Below are positions 54,623 through 62,801 of a stretch of 64,000 nucleotides of DNA, piece after piece; position 1 is the first letter of the stretch; every line of letters begins with the position of its first letter. The stretch is from contig NZ_FXZK01000001.1 of NCBI RefSeq assembly GCF_900184895.1, positions 682,001-746,000 on the forward strand, in the 5' to 3' direction. Both the position numbers and the translations under genes were made by a program. The stretch is from Flavimaricola marinus. GTDB taxonomy: Bacteria; Pseudomonadota; Alphaproteobacteria; Rhodobacterales; Rhodobacteraceae. Below the pieces are notes generated by a model that saw only the letters and a program-made list of their open reading frames with translations, was not told the DNA's origin and made no database searches.

Positions 54623-55797
54623 CTGATCCTCATATCGGCAGGGTTGAACGTCATCTCGACGAGGCGCCACTGCTCGTATTTGTCGGCAGGCAGCGGGAAG
54701 CCGTCGGCCTGACAGCGCAGGACGGCGCGGCGGGCGGATTCAAACGCCGTCTGCACCGCCGCAGGCTCTCCGCCGGTGTTGTTGATCATCATCACGTTGT
54801 TGCCGACGACCCGGCCATCGCGGCCAAGTTCGAAGGCGACGGTGACGGTCACACGGGCTGCGGTAGAGCCGGGGTCGACGACCCAACAGCCCTGCACCGA
54901 TAGGCGGAACGCATCACGCTCCGCACCGGTCATCGGCGGTCCGGGGTTGCTAGCGGCTGCCGCGGCCACGGCGGCGGCGATGGCATCGGCGTCGGCGTTC
55001 TGACTGTCCGCCGTTGCGGGGCTGCTCGGGGTCTCCGGAGCGGCGGCGGGCGGCGTCGGGCGCGACGGGCGGGCCGGTGGGCGGACAGCCGTCTCGACCG
55101 CACCGGACGGGGTCTCGGCCTCGGTGACGATCTCGGTCGTGGCCTCCTCGGGGGCGGTCGCCTCCTGCGCCTCCTCCACGACCTCTTCGGCCGGAGCGTC
55201 GGGGGCGACCTCCTGCTGCACCACCGGGGCCACTTCGGTCTCGGGCGGCGGCGGCAAAGCGGCTTCCGGGGCCACGCGCGGGGCCGGGCGGGGCTGCGGA
55301 CGCACAGCGACAGACGGAATAGCGGCCGACGGCGGCGGCGCAGGCGGCTCCGGCGCGACGACCTCGGGGGGCAGGTCGATCACGTCCTGCGGCGGCGGCG
55401 GCAGCGGATCGGGCGTCGCGGGCACCGGAATTTCCTCGACCGGCGGGACCGGCGCAGGCTCGGGCGGCGGCGGGGTCACCGGGGCCTCGGGCTCGGGCGG
55501 CGGGGTGGTCTCGGTCGGGGTCTCGGGCACTGCCGGGGTATCGGGGGTGGTCGGAGCCACGGGCGTGGTGTCCTGCGGCTGCGGCGAGGTCGCGGCGACG
55601 ATCGCGGCGTATTCCTCGCCCGACACGACGGAGATCTCCGTAACCTCAAAGGGCAACGGATCCTGGGTCAATCCCCAGCCTACCAGCAGCCAGAGGATCA
55701 AAGCCGTATGGCCGATAGCCGACACCACCACGCCGGGGGTGACCCGGCGGGTTTCTGGCTCGCCGTCGATCGGCTCCAGGTCGTCTTCGATGCTCAT
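54619..55797 (-). CDS. tolA: TolA, energy-transducing envelope protein
   Basis: 392 residues starting MSIEDDLEPIDG. One N-terminal span (about 22-43: GVVVSAIGHTALILWLLVGW) anchors it to TolQ/TolR. The long middle part (about 60-270) is rich in Pro, Glu and Ala (for example PPPEPEAPVTPPPPEPAPVP) in place of the Ala/Lys helix of the E. coli protein. The C-terminal domain (about 288-392) carries CWVVDPGS, VTVAFEL and RRAVLRCQADGFPLP. Its stop overlaps the start of the stand-alone copy of this domain. Confidence 0.92.
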   Translation of the reverse strand: MSIEDDLEPIDGEPETRRVTPGVVVSAIGHTALILWLLVGWGLTQDPLPFEVTEISVVSGEEYAAIVAATSPQPQDTTPVAPTTPDTPAVPETPTETTPPPEPEAPVTPPPPEPAPVPPVEEIPVPATPDPLPPPPQDVIDLPPEVVAPEPPAPPPSAAIPSVAVRPQPRPAPRVAPEAALPPPPETEVAPVVQQEVAPDAPAEEVVEEAQEATAPEEATTEIVTEAETPSGAVETAVRPPARPSRPTPPAAAPETPSSPATADSQNADADAIAAAVAAAAASNPGPPMTGAERDAFRLSVQGCWVVDPGSTAARVTVTVAFELGRDGRVVGNNVMMINNTGGEPAAVQTAFESARRAVLRCQADGFPLPADKYEQWRLVEMTFNPADMRIR

Positions 55798-55821
55798 GGC
55801 TTGCCCACGGGCGGCCCGCCT

Positions 55822-56313
55822 CTACTGATCGGCCGCCGAAACCGGCGCGCCATCCAATGTCGGGCCGCCGATGTCGGTGACCAGACCGATGTTCGAGAAG
55901 CCCGCCGCGTTCAGCGCACCCATCACCTCGGCAACGCGGTTCCACACGTTCGCCCCGTCCGCACGCAGGAAGATGCGGTCGCTGGTGCGCTCCGTGGCAA
56001 TCGCGGTCAGGCGGGGGATCAAATCCTCCTCGCCCACGCGTGTGGTCTGGATCATCAAGGCGCCATCGGCGGTGATGGTCACGGTCAGGGGCTCTTCCTC
56101 GTCGCTCGGCAGGGCATTGGCAGAGGTCTTGGGCAGCTCGACAGGCACGCCGACCGTCAGCAACGGGGCGGCGACCATGAAAATGATCAAAAGGACCAAC
56201 ATCACGTCAACGAACGGGGTGACGTTGATCTCGGCCATCGGCTGGCTGCGGGCGCGGCGGCGGCGACGGCGGGTGCCACCGTCGTCGGCACCCTTCATGA
56301 CTCCGGCCCCCAT
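55822..56313 (-). CDS. tolR: TolR, ExbD-type proton channel component
   Basis: 163 residues from the ATG at 56313, one base after the tolQ stop; an ATG at 56298 is an alternative. A poly-arginine stretch (14-21) precedes the single span FVDVMLVLLIIFMVAAPLLT with the essential aspartate D36. The periplasmic domain follows (TVTITADGALMIQTTRVGEE, RIFLRADGANVWNRVAEVMG). With TolQ it converts the proton gradient into movement of TolA. Confidence 0.95.
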   Translation of the reverse strand: MGAGVMKGADDGGTRRRRRRARSQPMAEINVTPFVDVMLVLLIIFMVAAPLLTVGVPVELPKTSANALPSDEEEPLTVTITADGALMIQTTRVGEEDLIPRLTAIATERTSDRIFLRADGANVWNRVAEVMGALNAAGFSNIGLVTDIGGPTLDGAPVSAADQ

Positions 56314-56314
56314 C

Positions 56315-56989
56315 TCAGCTATCCAACTGACGGCTGAGGATCGTGGCGAACTCGTCGGCAAAGGCTTCGTAGCCGGCGACGATACGGTCGCTGTCGGCAC
56401 TCAGCTTGTTATAGTAGATCACGGCAGGAATAGCCGCGAGCAGGCCAAGGCCCGTGGCAAGCAACGCCTCGGCAATACCGGGGGCCACGACGGCAAGGTT
56501 GGTGTTCTGGGCTTCGGCGATCTCGATAAAGGCATTCATGATGCCCCAGACCGTGCCGAAAAGGCCCACGAAGGGGGCGGTCGACCCGGTGGTGGCAAGA
56601 ACGGGCAAACCCTTCTGCAGCTTTGCGGCCTCCTTGGCGATGGCCACATCCATGCTGCGGTCGATCCGGGCCTGCGCCCCGGCGATCAGACCACCGTCCT
56701 GCCGATGGGATCTGCGCCACTCCAACATGCCGGCCGCGAATATCTTCTGGCTCTGACCGCTCGGGGTCGGGTCGATCTGCTCGAACAGAGCATCCAGCGG
56801 CTCGCCGGACCAGAAACTGCGGTCGAAAACGGCAGCCTCCTTGCGGGCCTTGCGATACTGAATCGCCTTGTCGACGATCACCGCCCAACACCACAGAGAC
56901 GCCACCACGAGCATCACCATGACAAATTTTACGATTAACGTCGCCCGGGCGAACAACGCCCACATCGTGAAGTCGCTTGCGTGTTCCAT
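56315..56989 (-). CDS. tolQ: TolQ, MotA/ExbB-type proton channel component
   Basis: 224 residues with three spans: LIVKFVMVMLVVASLWCWAV, and the pair LPVLATTGSTAPFVGLFGTV-WGIMNAF and APGIAEALLATGLGLLAAIP. The conserved threonines and GLFGTVWGIM of the channel are present. It is the first gene of the tolQRA-orf-tolB-pal-ybgF group, 138 nt downstream of ybgC. Confidence 0.95.
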   Translation of the reverse strand: MEHASDFTMWALFARATLIVKFVMVMLVVASLWCWAVIVDKAIQYRKARKEAAVFDRSFWSGEPLDALFEQIDPTPSGQSQKIFAAGMLEWRRSHRQDGGLIAGAQARIDRSMDVAIAKEAAKLQKGLPVLATTGSTAPFVGLFGTVWGIMNAFIEIAEAQNTNLAVVAPGIAEALLATGLGLLAAIPAVIYYNKLSADSDRIVAGYEAFADEFATILSRQLDS

Positions 56990-57127
56990 CTGCCTGCTCT
57001 TTTTGCCGCCGAATTATGCTTTATGCAGCCGTCTGCGCAGCCGCTTACGCCCTGTTTATCGCATCATCCAGCAGAAATCCAACGCAACCGCAGTCACGAC
57101 TGCGTTTTCCGGCCGGCAACGGCCCGA

Positions 57128-57508
57128 CTATAGGCGAAGTCCCGCCGGAAGGCGCACCGGGCGGCCCTCAAGGCTCATCGAGACGAGCACGACAAGGGCC
57201 GAAAACATCCGGGTCTCACCACGCCAGACCTCTTGGGTCAGGGTCAGGCTGGTGCGGCGATGCTCGACCAGGGCGGTGCGGACCTGCAACTGGTCGTCAT
57301 AGCGGGCCGGGCTCAGGTAATCCGCCTCGAGGCGGCGAACCACGAAAACGACACCGGCCTCGTCCTTCAGGGCGCCCTGCGCGATTCCCATCTCGCGAAT
57401 CCACTCGGTGCGGGCGCGCTCGATAAAGCGCAGATAATTGGCGTAGTAGACGATGCCGCCCAAATCGACATCTTCGTAGTAGACGCGCAGATCGAAGGTA
57501 TGGGTCAT
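57128..57508 (-). CDS. ybgC: Tol-Pal-associated acyl-CoA thioesterase YbgC
   Basis: 126 residues. A hot-dog-fold thioesterase with the catalytic-Asp motif YYEDVDLGGIVYYANYLRFI and ERARTEWIREMGI. It hydrolyses acyl-CoA or acyl-ACP and is usually the first gene of tol-pal clusters, possibly tied to phospholipid turnover. Its start overlaps the stop of the preceding unknown gene (ATGA). Confidence 0.93.
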   Translation of the reverse strand: MTHTFDLRVYYEDVDLGGIVYYANYLRFIERARTEWIREMGIAQGALKDEAGVVFVVRRLEADYLSPARYDDQLQVRTALVEHRRTSLTLTQEVWRGETRMFSALVVLVSMSLEGRPVRLPAGLRL

Positions 57509-58134
57509 GCCGTTCGCCCCATCCGGGCGCTCAACCGATAGGCCAGCGCCGGATCGCGCGAAACCGGGGGCAACACCGGATCATAGGCAGCGCGGACCAA
57601 AGCCCCGAATTCAGGTCGCAGCATCACATCTCCCTTCGGGCCGGCAAGCAGCGGCGACGTCTCGGCAAAGGCCGCATCCGACCACAACAGGATCACCTGC
57701 ACCGCCTGAGACAGCGCCAGAGTCTCCGCCGAGACCTCCGCCAAATGCTGATCCATGCGAACAAATACAAAGGCCGCGCGAATCGTGCCGGCCTCGTCAA
57801 AGCGGAAAATGCGATACTGGTTCGCCTCGGCTGCCTGCAAACGGTCGAGCAACGGCGCAAGGTCCGGGACCAACCGCTCCAGATTCGGCACGCCCGAAAG
57901 CTCCGCCCAGTCTGAGACGAAGAACATCATCAGGTTGGCACCCAACTCGACATCCACATCCGACATCTTGTGGCCCGCAAGGGTCACGACCGCCTCCAGC
58001 GCGCCCTTCAGCGCGGGCAAGGTCGTGTCATCCACACCAAAGATCACCGGCACGATCGGGCGATCCCAGCGGGCAAACACGAAGGACCCGTCCTTGCGGG
58101 TGAACAGCGGCTCGATTTCAGATGGCTCCAACAT
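57505..58134 (-). CDS. Conserved protein of unknown function between ruvB and ybgC
   Basis: 209 residues from the ATG at 58134 (MLEPSEIEPLFTRKDGSFVF). The frame extends upstream through the repeat element but without a likely start. No signal peptide, membrane span or familiar motif. Notable stretches are ARWDRPIVPVIFGVDDTTLP, LGANLMMFFVSDWAELSGVP and AVQVILLWSDAAFAETSPLL. The overlap with ybgC (ATGA) indicates co-translation. Similar unassigned orfs occur next to ybgC in related genomes, as far as I recall; function unknown. Confidence 0.75.
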   Translation of the reverse strand: MLEPSEIEPLFTRKDGSFVFARWDRPIVPVIFGVDDTTLPALKGALEAVVTLAGHKMSDVDVELGANLMMFFVSDWAELSGVPNLERLVPDLAPLLDRLQAAEANQYRIFRFDEAGTIRAAFVFVRMDQHLAEVSAETLALSQAVQVILLWSDAAFAETSPLLAGPKGDVMLRPEFGALVRAAYDPVLPPVSRDPALAYRLSARMGRTA

Positions 58135-58184
58135 GGCGCAACTGGTCGCAAATCCGGCGGGGCAAGACAAGAGCACGGCATCAG

Positions 58185-58221
58185 CTTCTTTGGGTCTAAA
58201 ATATCCCCGCCGGAGGCAAAG
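58185..58221. repeat. Dispersed intergenic element, copy 2 of 3
   Basis: 37 bp starting CTTCTTTGGGTCTAAAATAT, differing from copy 1 at three positions by eye. It begins six bases after the ruvB stop codon as read on the minus strand. Confidence 0.8.
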
Positions 58222-58226
58222 CCCGG

Positions 58227-59246
58227 TCAGCCAAAGAAATCCTGCTGCCCCTTCGGCACGTCCAGCCCCAGATGCGTCCAAGCCTTCTGCGCCAGCATCC
58301 GGCCGCGCGGGGTGCGCTGGATCAGACCCTGCTGGAGCAGGAACGGCTCGATTACCTCCTCCAGCGCGTCGCGGCTTTCGCTCAGCGCGGCACTCAACGT
58401 CTCGATGCCGACCGGGCCGCCCATATAGTTCTCGGCGACAAGACGGAGGTAACGGCGGTCCGCCCCGTCAAGGCCCAGATGATCCACGCCAAGCCGGGTC
58501 AGCGCCCGGTCGGCGATCTCGCGGGTGACCGTGCCATCGCCCTCGACCAGCGCGAAATCCACCACGCGGCGAAGCAACCGGCCCGCGATGCGGGGGGTGC
58601 CGCGCGCACGTCTGGCGATCTCCTGGGCGCCATCGACAGCCGCCGGGGCACCCATAAGACGCGCCCCGCGTGTCACGATCTCATGGAGCTCCGAAACGGT
58701 ATAAAACTCCAGCCTTGTGGGGATCCCGAACCGGTCGCGAAGCGGCGTGGTCAGCAGGCCCAGCCGGGTCGTCGCCCCCACCAGCGTAAAGGGCTGCAAC
58801 TCGATGCGCACGGTGCGGGCGGCCGGGCCTTCGCCGATCACCAGATCGAGCTCGAAATCCTCCAGCGCCGGGTAAAGCACCTCCTCGACCGCCGGGTTCA
58901 GACGATGGATCTCGTCGATGAACAGCACATCGCGGGCCTCGAGATTGGTAAGGATCGCCGCCAGATCGCCCGCCTTGGCCAGCACCGGGCCAGAGGTCAT
59001 GCGAAAACCCACGCCCAACTCGCGGGCCATGATCTGGGCCAGCGTCGTCTTGCCCAATCCGGGGGGGCCGTGGAACAGGGTGTGATCCATCGCCTCGCCG
59101 CGCATCTTGGCGCTCTCGATGAACACCTTCAGGTTCGCGCGTGCTTCAGCTTGGCCAATAAACTCATCAAGCTGCTGAGGACGCAGCGCACGGTCCTCGC
59201 CCTCTCCGGGCTGGCGCTCAGGGGCGACGTCGCGGGTCTCGTCCAT
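58227..59246 (-). CDS. ruvB: Holliday junction branch migration ATPase RuvB
   Basis: 339 residues. Walker [10 protein letters not shown] at 60-68, Walker B FIDEIHRL with D111-H114, sensor [19 protein letters not shown] and the C-terminal winged helix ending in [17 protein letters not shown]. It forms the hexameric motor that drives branch migration with RuvA. It lies 4 nt after ruvA. Confidence 0.97.
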   Translation of the reverse strand: MDETRDVAPERQPGEGEDRALRPQQLDEFIGQAEARANLKVFIESAKMRGEAMDHTLFHGPPGLGKTTLAQIMARELGVGFRMTSGPVLAKAGDLAAILTNLEARDVLFIDEIHRLNPAVEEVLYPALEDFELDLVIGEGPAARTVRIELQPFTLVGATTRLGLLTTPLRDRFGIPTRLEFYTVSELHEIVTRGARLMGAPAAVDGAQEIARRARGTPRIAGRLLRRVVDFALVEGDGTVTREIADRALTRLGVDHLGLDGADRRYLRLVAENYMGGPVGIETLSAALSESRDALEEVIEPFLLQQGLIQRTPRGRMLAQKAWTHLGLDVPKGQQDFFG

Positions 59247-59250
59247 CCGG

Positions 59251-59925
59251 CTACCCTTTCGGCGCCAAGAGCTTCAGCGCCGCCCGGATCAGGGCCGCAG
59301 CCTCCGCATCAGGCGCATCACTTGCGGCCTGCGCAACGGCGCCCACCGCTTCGCTCGGGCCGTATCCAAGGTTCTGCAATGCCGACAGCGCATCCGCTTG
59401 GGCCGAACTCTGTGCCGCGGCGGCCGCCGCCTTCGGGCGCGAAACCGGCTGCGGGCTGGGCTCGACAACCGGTTCGTCGGGCACATCGGTAACCGAGGCC
59501 GCTCCGCCCACCATCGCCATCATCGACGGGGCCTTGTCCTTCAACTCCATGACCACGCGCTGCGCCGTCTTGGGGCCGACGCCCTTGGCCTTTGCCAGCG
59601 CCGACCAATCACCCAAGGCAATCGCCTTGCCGACGCCATCGGGGCCAAGCGCTCCGAGGATGGCCAGCGATCCCTTCGCCCCGATTCCCTGCACGGAGGT
59701 CAGCAACCGGTGCCACTCCTTCTCAGCCAGGGTCAGGAAGCCGAACAGCTGCAAGATGTCCTCGCGGACCAACAGGTCGGTATAGAGGGCCGCCGCCTCG
59801 CCCACGCCGGGCAGCGCCGCCATCACGCGGTCCGAGACATAGACGACATAGCCCACACCGCGCACGTCGATCAGCACGTGATCCGTGGCCCTATAGTCGA
59901 TGCGTCCTGAGAGTTTGCCGATCAT
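59251..59925 (-). CDS. ruvA: Holliday junction DNA helicase subunit RuvA
   Basis: 224 residues from the ATG at 59925 ([20 protein letters not shown]), overlapping the ruvC stop as ATGA. OB-fold domain, the two helix-hairpin-helix motifs ([38 protein letters not shown]), an Ala-rich linker and domain III ([20 protein letters not shown]). The frame extends upstream into ruvC but is spurious there. Confidence 0.97.
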   Translation of the reverse strand: MIGKLSGRIDYRATDHVLIDVRGVGYVVYVSDRVMAALPGVGEAAALYTDLLVREDILQLFGFLTLAEKEWHRLLTSVQGIGAKGSLAILGALGPDGVGKAIALGDWSALAKAKGVGPKTAQRVVMELKDKAPSMMAMVGGAASVTDVPDEPVVEPSPQPVSRPKAAAAAAQSSAQADALSALQNLGYGPSEAVGAVAQAASDAPDAEAAALIRAALKLLAPKG

Positions 59926-60428
59926 GCCTGAGCTCTTTGCACAGCGCGGGCCAAATGTCCCGCCGATTGCAGATGCAGGGCATGACACATGGCAATCGCC
60001 AAGGCATCGGCGGAATCCGGACCGTGCAGCTTCACGCCCGGCAGATGCAGGCGCACCATGTGCTCGATCTGCTTCTTGTCGGCATGACCCACGCCCACAA
60101 TCGCCTTCTTGACGGCGTTCGGAGCATATTCGCCCACGGTCAGCCCCGCCTGCGCCGGGACCAGCAACGCGATGCCGCGGGCTTGGCCCAGCTTCAGGGT
60201 GCCGGCGCCGTCGCGGTTGACAAAGGTCTGCTCCACGGCGGCCACATCGGGAACGTGATCGCGGATCACCTGCGTCAGCTGCACATGCAGCGACAGCAGG
60301 CGCAGCGCGAGATCCGCGCCCTCCGATTTGCAGACGCCGTTGGCCACATGGCGAACCTTCGAGCCGACCGACTCGATCACCCCCCAGCCCATGTTCCTCA
60401 GACCGGGATCGATGCCCAAAACCCGCAT
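59922..60428 (-). CDS. ruvC: Holliday junction resolvase RuvC
   Basis: 168 residues. The four catalytic acids are D7 ([12 protein letters not shown]), E66 ([10 protein letters not shown]), D138 and D141 ([11 protein letters not shown]). It nicks Holliday junctions symmetrically. First gene of the ruvCAB group; the promoter must lie in the 340-nt region upstream. Confidence 0.97.
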   Translation of the reverse strand: MRVLGIDPGLRNMGWGVIESVGSKVRHVANGVCKSEGADLALRLLSLHVQLTQVIRDHVPDVAAVEQTFVNRDGAGTLKLGQARGIALLVPAQAGLTVGEYAPNAVKKAIVGVGHADKKQIEHMVRLHLPGVKLHGPDSADALAIAMCHALHLQSAGHLARAVQRAQA

Positions 60429-60768
60429 ATGCGCCTCGCTGCGATTTGTTATTGAGATTCAATTAGCACAAAAGGCGAACATGCGCCAAGCCGGGGGCGT
60501 GCAGGTCGCAAGAGCAAAACGGCAATATTGACACAATCCGACACAACCAAGGGCGAATAGCGACCCGTCGCGCGACAAAGGCGACAGATCCATCACGGCA
60601 ATTTTACACTTAGTTTACATTACCTTACAGGACCACGCCGATATGCACCGCACGCATTGGACCTATGCAATAATGGCTCTTTTCCGAGTCGGAATAAGAG
60701 ACTAGCTGCCCCTCATGAAAACACACACTGCACCTTTTTAGGGCAGCCCCGCACAGGAAACAGGCAAA
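60429..60768 (+). promoter_or_regulatory. Divergent intergenic region between ruvC and the DUF1127 gene
   Basis: 340 nt without a gene, AT-richer than average. It contains TTACACTTAGTTTACATTACC-like AT-rich sequence around 60604-60630 and an 11-bp hairpin with one bulge at 60677-60700 (CTCTTTTCCGA / TCGGAATAAGAG), about 70 nt before the DUF1127 ATG. A long 5' leader for the DUF1127 mRNA or a small RNA is possible but unproven. Confidence 0.45.
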
Positions 60769-60975
60769 ATGACAACTCTCGACACAAACCGCTCGGTCAG
60801 CGGCTCCGCTGGCATCATTTCATTTTTCTCCGGCGTTTTCGGCACCTTGGCCGCATGGAACGACGCACGGATCACCCGCAAGTCGCTGTCCAAGCTGACC
60901 GCTCGCGAGCTCGACGACATCGGCCTTTGCCGTGGCGACATCGACAGCATCTCCGCCCGCGGCGCACGGTTCTGA
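60769..60975 (+). CDS. Small DUF1127 protein
   Basis: 68 residues. The C-terminal DUF1127 motif is visible as WNDARITRKSLSKLTARELD-DIGLCRGDI. Such small Arg-rich proteins in Rhodobacteraceae can be linked to stress responses and RNA metabolism. The N terminus is Ser/Gly-rich and hydrophobic (SGSAGIISFFSGVFGTLAAW). A strong terminator follows, so it is a single-gene unit, probably highly expressed. Confidence 0.88.
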   Translation: MTTLDTNRSVSGSAGIISFFSGVFGTLAAWNDARITRKSLSKLTARELDDIGLCRGDIDSISARGARF

Positions 60976-61011
60976 TCAACCGCGCATAGCAACGCGTCAA
61001 AAGAAAATACC

Positions 61012-61044
61012 AAAGGCCGCGCCGGAAAACCGACGCGGCCTTTT
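61012..61044 (+). terminator. Intrinsic terminator after the DUF1127 gene
   Basis: A 10-bp outer stem (61012-61021 with 61034-61043) with an extra inner CGG/CCG pairing and a T-run (61041-61044, then CTTTT). Confidence 0.85.
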
Positions 61045-61207
61045 CTTTTGGTCACACGCAACACACGGCCGCGTAGTTGCTCGACACCTCGCCCACCAAA
61101 CGAACAAAGGCCGCTGCGCTTTCGCGCAACAGCCCATCACCTGGGTCGTCCGGTCCAAACCAAGGGCAGAGACGCAGTCGGCCGTCAGGCCGAGCGCGTC
61201 ACGGCAC

Positions 61208-61561
61208 TCAGGGGCTCGGGATAAACGGCTTGATCACGGTGGCGACCGTCTGGGTCGCCGGATCGGCCTGCAAGAACCATGCACCGGCCTGCTCGACGAT
61301 CGACCCTTCCGCCAAGGCGGTCACGCGGTTGTCGTAGGTCGCGGCCCCGAGATAGGCGAGCAAGAAGCCCTTGTAGAGGAACGCCGCCGCGAACAGGATG
61401 ATGAACCCGCGCAACGGAAAGCTTGGCATCCGACGCCGCGGATAGGCAGAGATCAAACCGTCCTTGCCGATCTTGGCAACGATACCGCTCTCGCGCATTC
61501 TGCTGTGGCGCTTGATCACCCGCTTCAGGCGGTGATCGAAATTTTCTACTGTCTGAGACAT
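61208..61561 (-). CDS. Small single-span membrane protein of unknown function
   Basis: 117 residues from the ATG at 61561 (MSQTVENFDHRLKRVIKRHS). A basic N-terminal region (RLKRVIKRHSRMRE, AYPRRRMP) precedes one membrane span (PLRGFIILFAAAFLYKGFLL) and a periplasmic-side tail (ALAEGSIVEQAGAWFLQADP). I do not recognise the family. It converges on the DUF1127 gene, and prmA ends upstream of it in the same direction. Confidence 0.72.
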   Translation of the reverse strand: MSQTVENFDHRLKRVIKRHSRMRESGIVAKIGKDGLISAYPRRRMPSFPLRGFIILFAAAFLYKGFLLAYLGAATYDNRVTALAEGSIVEQAGAWFLQADPATQTVATVIKPFIPSP

Positions 61562-61664
61562 GGCAGCCTCCGTAAGACGCCCCCGCCTCACTGAGACTGT
61601 TTTCGACGGCAATTGTGGCAAAACTTGGGCAGTTAACCCAACCGGCTCGAAATTACGGCAAATT

Positions 61665-62543
61665 TCAGTAAACTCGGCTCAGGGTCAGCGCCGTCCAGTC
61701 AACAATGTCCTCCCGGTGGCGCAATTGTAGCCCAACCCCCTTGTAAACCTCGAGAATCGCCTCCGCCTGCGTGGTTAACAAGCCAGAGAGAATCACGATG
61801 CCACCGGGGCGGACATGGGCCGCCATCGCGGGGGCAAGCTCGGTGAGAGGGCCCTTGAGGATATTCGCAAAGATCAGATCATAGGGGGCGGCATCGTGCA
61901 GCGCCGGGGCGTCAAAGCCCGCCGCCTCGAGGCAGGCCACCCGGTGCTGCATCCCGTTCGCCGCCACATTGGTGCGGGCCACGTCCACGGCCACCTGATC
62001 GATGTCACTGGCCAGAATCGGGCCCGCCTCCGGCCAGACCGCGGCCGCCGCCATCGCAAGAACCGCGGTGCCGCAGCCGATATCCGCCACCGCCTTGGCC
62101 TCCCAACCCTCGTCGACCAGACGGTCGAGGGCGCGCAAACAGCCCAGGGTGGTGCCATGGTGTCCGGTGCCAAAGGCCATCGAGGCCTCGATCAAGAGCG
62201 CCAGTCTGTCGTCGGGCACCTTGTCCGCATCGTGGCCGCCATAGACAAAGAACCGGCCGGCCTCGACAGGGGCCAGCTCGCGGCGCACATGGGCGACCCA
62301 ATCCACATCGGGAACTTCCGAGATGACAAACGGCTTCGCCCCATAAGACGCCGCCAACAGGTCGAGCACCACCGCATCCGGGGCGCCCTCGAAATACGCG
62401 CAGACCTCCCACAAACCGGAGTCGTCCTCGATCTCGAATGTGCCGACACCGTAAGGCGCCGGATCCAGATCCTCCAAAACCTCCGCAAGAGCCTCCGCGG
62501 GGGCCTGCCCCATCATCGTCGTGATCGCAGTAAATGTCGGCAT
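61665..62543 (-). CDS. prmA: Ribosomal protein L11 methyltransferase
   Basis: 292 residues from the ATG at 62543 (MPTFTAITTMMGQAP) with AGGAGGG upstream. The N-terminal substrate-binding domain is followed by the SAM-binding core ADIGCGTAVLAMAAAAVWPE, AFGTGHHGTTLGCLRALDRL and FANILKGPLTELAPAMAAHV (NxL-type NILKGP). It trimethylates ribosomal protein L11. Confidence 0.93.
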   Translation of the reverse strand: MPTFTAITTMMGQAPAEALAEVLEDLDPAPYGVGTFEIEDDSGLWEVCAYFEGAPDAVVLDLLAASYGAKPFVISEVPDVDWVAHVRRELAPVEAGRFFVYGGHDADKVPDDRLALLIEASMAFGTGHHGTTLGCLRALDRLVDEGWEAKAVADIGCGTAVLAMAAAAVWPEAGPILASDIDQVAVDVARTNVAANGMQHRVACLEAAGFDAPALHDAAPYDLIFANILKGPLTELAPAMAAHVRPGGIVILSGLLTTQAEAILEVYKGVGLQLRHREDIVDWTALTLSRVY

Positions 62544-62614
62544 CTGGCCCTCCTGATTTCTTCCCCGCCTAGACCGTCGGCCCAAAACGGTCAATCCAAC
62601 GCGCCGCGGCACCC

Positions 62615-62647
62615 CTTCTTTGGGTCACAAATATCCCCGCCGGAGGC
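62615..62647. repeat. Dispersed intergenic element, copy 3 of 3
   Basis: 33 bp starting CTTCTTTGGGTCACAAATAT and ending CCGCCGGAGGC; the last four bases of the longer copies are missing. It lies in the 258-nt gap between priA and prmA, which otherwise shows no feature I can support. Confidence 0.75.
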
Positions 62648-62801
62648 TCCGACCGCGACACAGGCACAGACCTTGGGCAATCGGTGACGACCGCCAAAAG
62701 GATCACTCCACGTCGTCGCCGTCCCGCCCGTTCCCGTCGAAGCCCGGTCAAGACTCGCGGCAGGGCCCGAGCTGGTCTGAAATCCTCGGCCCGACAACCA
62801 C

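Noticed and set aside
57089-57104. Palindrome CGCAGTC-AC-GACTGCG between ybgC and tolQ as a terminator
   Set aside because: The T-run follows on the plus strand whereas the genes are on the minus strand, and the loop would be only 2 nt. It may be an operator, but nothing supports this.
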